From: Desnuesiella massiliensis
GTDB lineage: Bacteria > Bacillota > Clostridia > Clostridiales > Clostridiaceae
NCBI RefSeq assembly: GCF_001403615.1
Contig: NZ_LN879456.1
Coordinates: 620,001-684,000 of the forward strand
Direction: 5' to 3'
DNA: 64,000 nucleotides
A program made the position numbers and the translations under genes. The stretch's first letter is position 1. The number at the start of each line of letters is the position of its first letter. Below the pieces are notes generated by a model. It worked only from the letters and a program-made list of their open reading frames with translations. It did no database searches and had not been told where the DNA came from. This document shows positions 60,058 to 64,000 of the stretch, piece after piece.

Positions 60058-60532
60058 ATTTGCTACCTTTTGCTGGCTCGCCCGTGAACGGGTCAATATA
60101 TTCTTTCATACTTATCTGTTCTGCTATTTGATCTTCTTGAAGTTGATTTTGTATATATTTTGCAACTGCAGTTTTATTTCTTCCAACTGTATCTACATAA
60201 TATCCTCTGCACCAAAAATGTCTGTTACCATATTTATATTTTAAATTTGCAAATCTATCAAAAATCATCAAGCTACTTTTCCCTTTTAATATTCCCATGA
60301 ATTTTGATACACTCATTTTTGGTGGAATACTTACCAGCATATGTACATGATCTGGACATGCATTTGCTTCTATTATCTCTACTCCATTTCTTATACATAT
60401 CTCTCGTAGTATCTTGCCGATTTCTGCTTTATATTTCCCATATATTATCTGTCTTCTATACTTTGGCGCAAATACTATATGATATTGACACCTCCATTTT
60501 GTATGTGTTAAGCTTTCTATGTCGTTACCCAT
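60056..60532 (-). CDS. tnpA: IS200/IS605-family transposase TnpA
   Basis: A 158-aa HUH-type single-strand transposase. The HUH motif is CPDHVHMLVSIPP, and the catalytic Tyr is in KYIQNQLQED. Other family features are KWRCQYHIVFAPKYRR near the N-terminus and KYGNRHFWCRGYYVDTVG. The start is the ATG at 60532 with GGAGGTGTG upstream. It appears full-length. A 14-base-apart inverted repeat (ATCATAGGAG and complement) overlaps its RBS, as expected for down-regulated IS200 transposases. Confidence 0.93.
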   Translation of the reverse strand: MGNDIESLTHTKWRCQYHIVFAPKYRRQIIYGKYKAEIGKILREICIRNGVEIIEANACPDHVHMLVSIPPKMSVSKFMGILKGKSSLMIFDRFANLKYKYGNRHFWCRGYYVDTVGRNKTAVAKYIQNQLQEDQIAEQISMKEYIDPFTGEPAKGSK

Positions 60533-60660
60533 ACGACACACCTCCTATGATATTTTGTTTTGCGATTGTCAGTCGCTTTCATTTTATCATAGGAGTTTTT
60601 TTGTTCAGAGCTAAAGCCATTTTATCCACTGGCATAGCCAGTGGTTATCAAAGCAAAAGA

Positions 60661-60706
60661 AAAGAGCTTTCCAGAGGCTAACATTAGCCTCTGGAAAGCT
60701 CTTTTT
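60661..60706. terminator. Strong bidirectional terminator
   Basis: A perfect 20-bp stem (60661-60680 with 60685-60704) around a 4-base loop, with T-runs on both sides. It lies just after the end of the DUF3794-like gene. Confidence 0.92.
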
Positions 60707-60713
60707 AAAGGTA

Positions 60714-61448
60714 TTAACGAACTCTAACTTGTTGTTTTTGAAGAACTTTAACTGTTAGGAATACTACTAATTTTTCAACTAATTTTTCAAAAACTTTTGT
60801 TCCATCCTTGAATTCAGGCTCTCTATTAATATCTGCTTCAATAAATCTTGCTGAAACTAATTCACAGAATGGTTTTTCGTCAAAGAAAACTGTTTCTTCT
60901 CTATCGGTTTCACAAAAATCTCTTCCTATTTCTTCATCTTTACAATGTTTACAGTCCTGCTCTCTTTCACAGAAAAAGTTAGTCTCTACAGAATTAATTC
61001 TACGGGTAACTTGTGGTTGAGTAACAAAGAATACCTCTGTAACGCAGCGGAATGGTATTCTAGCTGTAGTATGCTTAATATCTCCGCTTACCACATGATC
61101 ACGTGAACAATCAGCTGTGGCGAATTCTATATTCTTTAGAACAAAGCCTTCTATGAATAATTTTCCAGATATTAATCTTCCAGTAACAGGATCTCTACGA
61201 CCAGCTGTTGGAAGCAATTTGCATTGAGTTAAGAATATATCTTTTTTAATTCTCTTAATTTCAAAGAATTTTTCTTTTAACTCTATAGAAGCTTCTATAT
61301 CTATTTGAATATCTTTTTCAGCTAAAACCACAGGAATTTTAGATACAAGAGGTCCTTCTACTCCTACAGGGTTTAAATTTTCACCTTCGCACATAGAAAG
61401 TGTTTCAGCGTGTACTTTACCACAAAATTTTAATCTATCTTCAAACAT
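60714..61448 (-). CDS. DUF3794-like spore-associated protein
   Basis: A 244-aa protein with a pattern close to DUF3794 (found in SipL and related spore-assembly proteins): KIPVVLAEKDIQIDIEASIE, FEIKRIKKDIFLTQCKLLP, then GKLFIEGFVLKNIEFAT and IKHTTARIPFRCVTEVFF. Nine or more Cys occur, several in a cluster (CEREQDCKHC). I think it is a spore-coat or exosporium protein of clostridia, but the family call is by motif resemblance. GGAGG precedes the ATG. Confidence 0.6.
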   Translation of the reverse strand: MFEDRLKFCGKVHAETLSMCEGENLNPVGVEGPLVSKIPVVLAEKDIQIDIEASIELKEKFFEIKRIKKDIFLTQCKLLPTAGRRDPVTGRLISGKLFIEGFVLKNIEFATADCSRDHVVSGDIKHTTARIPFRCVTEVFFVTQPQVTRRINSVETNFFCEREQDCKHCKDEEIGRDFCETDREETVFFDEKPFCELVSARFIEADINREPEFKDGTKVFEKLVEKLVVFLTVKVLQKQQVRVR

Positions 61449-61611
61449 TTTAATTCCTCCTTTGATTTAAGGTGTTTATTCTTTAGTCTAATACATATTA
61501 TTCGAGAAATAGATAATTTGCTACAAATTAAAACTTTTTTATACAATTTATATAGAAATTTGACGAATAGAGGAATTTGAAATGAACATAGTGTTAAAGC
61601 AACATTTTTTA

Positions 61612-61977
61612 CTATTTGCTCTTGATTTTCTTACCGGATATTATAAGCAAAACTGAAGCAAAAAACATTACAAATCCTAAAGCTATAGAAAAGTATTTTA
61701 TTGATGGAATAAAATCAAAAATAAAAAGGCCAAAGGTCAAAAATACAATTCCGACTATTGCGTATATTATAGAAATTCTATAATATGAAGCAGCATTTTT
61801 ATTTAGTAGCGTTTTGTTTCTTTGTATCATTTCATTTAGAAGCTTCACTTCTTCTTCGCACTTTCCTCTGCAAGCTACTCCATTTTCAACTTCTGTGGCG
61901 CATTGAAAGCATAGACCTTTATTACAACTTTTACATATTGCCACTGCATCTTCAGAATGGTGATTAAAACATTTCAT
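61612..61977 (-). CDS. B-box-type zinc-finger membrane protein
   Basis: A 121-aa protein with an N-terminal zinc-finger-like region (CFNHHSEDAVAICKSCNKGL, then CFQCATEVENGVACRGKC) resembling a bacterial B-box, and two C-terminal membrane helices (ISIIYAIVGIVFLTFGLFIF and YFSIALGFVMFFASVLLIIS). Function unknown. It is transcribed alone; GGAGGC lies before the ATG. Confidence 0.75.
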   Translation of the reverse strand: MKCFNHHSEDAVAICKSCNKGLCFQCATEVENGVACRGKCEEEVKLLNEMIQRNKTLLNKNAASYYRISIIYAIVGIVFLTFGLFIFDFIPSIKYFSIALGFVMFFASVLLIISGKKIKSK

Positions 61978-62408
61978 TTAAAATTGCCTCCTCATAAATT
62001 ATGTGCTTTATTTACATATTATGGATCAATTATATAATAAAAACAATTTTAAAACAAAGACTGTTTCTGATAAGTTGTTATAAAATTTTTTACTTATTTA
62101 TACTTTGATGCACGAAAGTAGCTTAAATATCTAACTTCAATGTTGTTAATATATAAATGATGATTATTCTATTATGAAATATATATTCCAAAATATAGAA
62201 TTGAGTGATAATATTGTATAATAAGGCTAATTTATAGTTGTAATTATATACAAATTTATAAATTCACAGCTAGAGTAATATTTCACGACATAAACATCGA
62301 AATACAGCAATTAGTTAATGAATATGGTTACTACTATAATTAACAGCATATAATTACTTTGATACACAAGGTCTAAGAAAATAAATAGTTATTAAAAGGA
62401 GAACTTTT
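61978..62408. other. Non-coding stretch
   Basis: AT-rich DNA between divergent genes. An open stretch near 62255-62343 (FTARVIFHDINIEIQQLVNE) has no start or SD and may be a remnant or chance. Promoters for both flanking genes must lie here, but none is clear. No repeat or terminator was seen. Confidence 0.5.
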
Positions 62409-62852
62409 ATGGGAGTAAACTTTATCAAATTAGAGGAGCTATTAAACAAATGGCAAGATATTTTAAGATTAAGGGATTGGGACATAAAACTTAAAATTGT
62501 AGATAAAGAATGGAGAAAATCAGGGGATATAAAAATTGATATGGATGACAAAAAAGCAGTTATGCTAATTAATAATAATCCCAAATCTACAAATCTGGAA
62601 GAGTTAGTAGTACATGAATTATTACATTTAAAATTGTGGGGGATGGATCAAATGCTTGAAGGATTTATAAATCAAGTATTTGGAACAAATGAAGATGATA
62701 TGAAGAAAGAATTTGCAATGAACCAGCTTTTTATAATGCTTGAATCAACAGTTGAGGATCTAACAAAAGGCTTTTTAAAAGCCAATGGTTGTGAAGAAGA
62801 GTTAAGCTTTGGAAGATTACAGAAATTGATAGATAATGAAATAGGTTGTTAG
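62409..62852 (+). CDS. HExxH-containing putative metallopeptidase
   Basis: A 147-aa protein with LRDWDIKLKIVD near residue 21 and the zinc-binding helix VVHELLHLKLWGM (HExxH, about 69-73). This fits small stand-alone HExxH proteins common in clostridial genomes and phages. A third ligand may be a Glu in the following helix (MLEGFINQVF). Substrate unknown. The SD is AAAAGGAGA. Confidence 0.65.
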   Translation: MGVNFIKLEELLNKWQDILRLRDWDIKLKIVDKEWRKSGDIKIDMDDKKAVMLINNNPKSTNLEELVVHELLHLKLWGMDQMLEGFINQVFGTNEDDMKKEFAMNQLFIMLESTVEDLTKGFLKANGCEEELSFGRLQKLIDNEIGC

Positions 62853-63037
62853 TACGAGTTAAATTCTAAGGTGGAACATTGATCTTTGATTAAGAAACAG
62901 TATTATATATGATCCCTATTTGAATATTTTTTATTTGATTTCTTTGAAAAGCTAAGGACCATGCGGCTTTAGAAGTAGAAAGATAAATGGTAAATTATTG
63001 TGTGACAACATCGATTTAAAAAATGGAGAATAGAGTC

Positions 63038-63619
63038 ATGAGGAATAAAAGAATAATAATCGTTATGAGTCTTATATTATTAATTTTATTAGTACGAAAT
63101 TGTATTGATAATGGAGATACAGACGTGTTAGTAGGAAACAAGCGTGTAAATTATCTTAAAGTAATTGATAAGGTCTTGAAGTATGACTTTAGTGGTATGG
63201 CTCTAGTTATATATAAAGTGCCGGATTTATATGAAAGAGATATAGAAAATTATTATGCTTCTGCTGGTAATAAGGAGGATAACTTTTCCGAAAATACTCC
63301 TGATGGAAACAGACTCAGGTCTGCAAAAGAACTATTCTTAAATCTTAAAAACTTAAAAGTTATCAAGGAGAGAATAACTGATATTTCTGATTCTGCAGAT
63401 AAGAAGTATTATTTAATACAAATAAATTTGGACTATGCTGATAGAGGAAGAACTGATGTATATTATCTTAATTTATTTATAAATGTTGAAGATTATCATG
63501 CTTATATAGCAAAAGATTATTATGAACCTAACAAATTGCTTAATAATTCTATTATTTTTGTAGAATATGAACCTGACCAAAAGACTAAAGATTTAATACA
63601 CAAAATCATAAATTTATAA
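63038..63619 (+). CDS. Membrane-anchored protein, unknown
   Basis: A 193-aa protein with an N-terminal helix (IIIVMSLILLILLVRNCI) and a soluble region carrying charged residues, an Asp/Tyr-rich strand segment (YYLIQINLDYADRGRTDVYY) and a C-terminus ending KIINL. No family is recognised. ATG 63038 is chosen as GGAG sits 9 bases upstream; ATG 63023 is an alternative. Function unknown. Confidence 0.6.
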   Translation: MRNKRIIIVMSLILLILLVRNCIDNGDTDVLVGNKRVNYLKVIDKVLKYDFSGMALVIYKVPDLYERDIENYYASAGNKEDNFSENTPDGNRLRSAKELFLNLKNLKVIKERITDISDSADKKYYLIQINLDYADRGRTDVYYLNLFINVEDYHAYIAKDYYEPNKLLNNSIIFVEYEPDQKTKDLIHKIINL

Positions 63620-63655
63620 TTAAAGCTGACATATAGTTGTCAAGTATAGTATGTT

Positions 63656-63680
63656 ATAGTATTTTTATTGAAAATACTAT
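63656..63680 (+). promoter_or_regulatory. Inverted repeat upstream of the zinc-ribbon gene
   Basis: ATAGTATTTT (63656-63665) is the exact complement of AAAATACTAT (63671-63680). It lies between the two genes and could be a terminator for the first or an operator for the second; there is no T-run. Confidence 0.4.
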
Positions 63681-63699
63681 AATGTAAGGAGAAATGATT

Positions 63700-63960
63700 A
63701 TGAGTGAAAAGATTTGCCAAAGCTGTGGAATGTCAATGAATGAGGAAAAATATTTCGGGAAAAACTCAGATGGAACTTCATGCCAAGAATATTGTTGCTA
63801 TTGTTATCCAAATGGTGAATTTTCAAGAGATGAAACTATGGAGGAAATGATAGAGAGTTGTATTCCATTTCTCATTAAAGATGGTGAATGTAAGGACAAA
63901 GAGGAAGCTAGGGTTAAATTGATGGAGGTAATACCAAATTTGAAACGTTGGGTAAGATAA
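63700..63960 (+). CDS. Putative zinc-ribbon protein
   Basis: An 86-aa protein starting MSEKICQSCGMSM, with CQSC, then CQEYCCYCYPNGEFSRDETM, a Cys-rich ribbon of the family often annotated as putative zinc ribbon domain. The C-terminal half is helical and charged. ATG 63700 is preferred to ATG 63694, which is too close to AAGGAGA (63686-63692). Function unknown; members are common as stand-alone proteins in clostridia. Confidence 0.8.
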   Translation: MSEKICQSCGMSMNEEKYFGKNSDGTSCQEYCCYCYPNGEFSRDETMEEMIESCIPFLIKDGECKDKEEARVKLMEVIPNLKRWVR

Positions 63961-64000
63961 GCTGAATATGATAGGCAGAAAATTTAAAATTATAAATAGT

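Larger units (their letters stand above)
59931..60657 (-). mobile_element. IS200/IS605-family element (tnpA only)
   Basis: A Y1 transposase gene is flanked by small palindromes: CCACCAGCTGAGCTGGTGG (59931-59949) on one side and CCACTGGCATAGCCAGTGG (60636-60654) on the other, the usual subterminal hairpins of this family. A 12-base inverted repeat (CAATCGCAAAAC at 60011-60022; its complement at 60557-60568) flanks the gene more closely. Exact cleavage sites were not determined, so the borders are approximate. There is no tnpB. Confidence 0.75.

Noticed and set aside
62254..62343. Open stretch with FTARVIFHDIN, considered as a peptide deformylase end
   Set aside because: There is no HExxH or start, and the resemblance is too short to support.

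Overview
This 64 kb window looks like chromosomal DNA of a spore-forming, very AT-rich Firmicute, most likely Clostridium sensu stricto or a close relative. The evidence is the gene order spoIIIAA-AH / nusB / xseAB / ispA / dxs / tlyA / nadK / argR / recN / spoIVB / spo0A and spoIIM / xerD / punA / dacF / scpAB, the AT-rich codon use, and frequent TTG starts with strong Shine-Dalgarno (SD) sites. No rRNA, tRNA or CRISPR array was seen.

Layout. 1-2391: shikimate genes (aroB end, DAHP synthase, aroA). 2477-7019: a DksA-like protein, lspA, a RluD-type pseudouridine synthase, pyrR, exonuclease III and a THUMP methyltransferase. 7112-10961: rqcH (minus), dapF and a lipoprotein-like protein. 11154-15531: a ComG-like type II secretion/competence pseudopilus operon, followed by aroK, aroQ and efp. 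17398-22350: the complete spoIIIA operon (AA-AH). 22432-32277: Asp23, nusB, folD, xseAB, ispA, dxs, tlyA, nadK, argR and recN. 32503-34693: spoIVB and spo0A.

34694-47778 is an accessory island of about 13 kb. The last 91 bases of spo0A are repeated at about 91% identity at 47688-47778. That second copy is followed directly by a strong terminator and then spoIIM, the gene expected after spo0A. A tyrosine recombinase gene, now frameshifted, lies just inside the left boundary. I read this as a mobile element integrated at the 3' end of spo0A, supplying a replacement 3' end and displacing the native one. The island is decaying: it holds phage remnants, a second degenerate integrase, an IS1182-family insertion placed inside a terminator, four copies of a promoter-like repeat, and cargo (an alpha/beta hydrolase, a secreted protein, a PD-(D/E)XK-like protein, a CPBP protease and an acetyltransferase).

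47898-57611 returns to core genes: spoIIM, a XerD-like recombinase with two changed catalytic residues, punA, dacF, scpAB, ytfJ/DUF2953, a second DD-carboxypeptidase, and a two-gene flavoprotein/iron-sulfur operon. 57767-61977 is a minus-strand group of likely spore genes (YmaF family, a small secreted protein, a His/Asp/Arg-rich protein, a DUF3794-like protein) with an IS200 element. 62409-63960 holds three small plus-strand genes.

The most unusual material is (1) the island at spo0A and its signs of repeated integration, (2) a pair of extreme low-complexity His/Asp/Arg proteins, one in the island and one at 59 kb, both behind sigma-K-like promoters of identical spacing, and (3) the dispersed promoter/palindrome repeat heading the small cargo genes.
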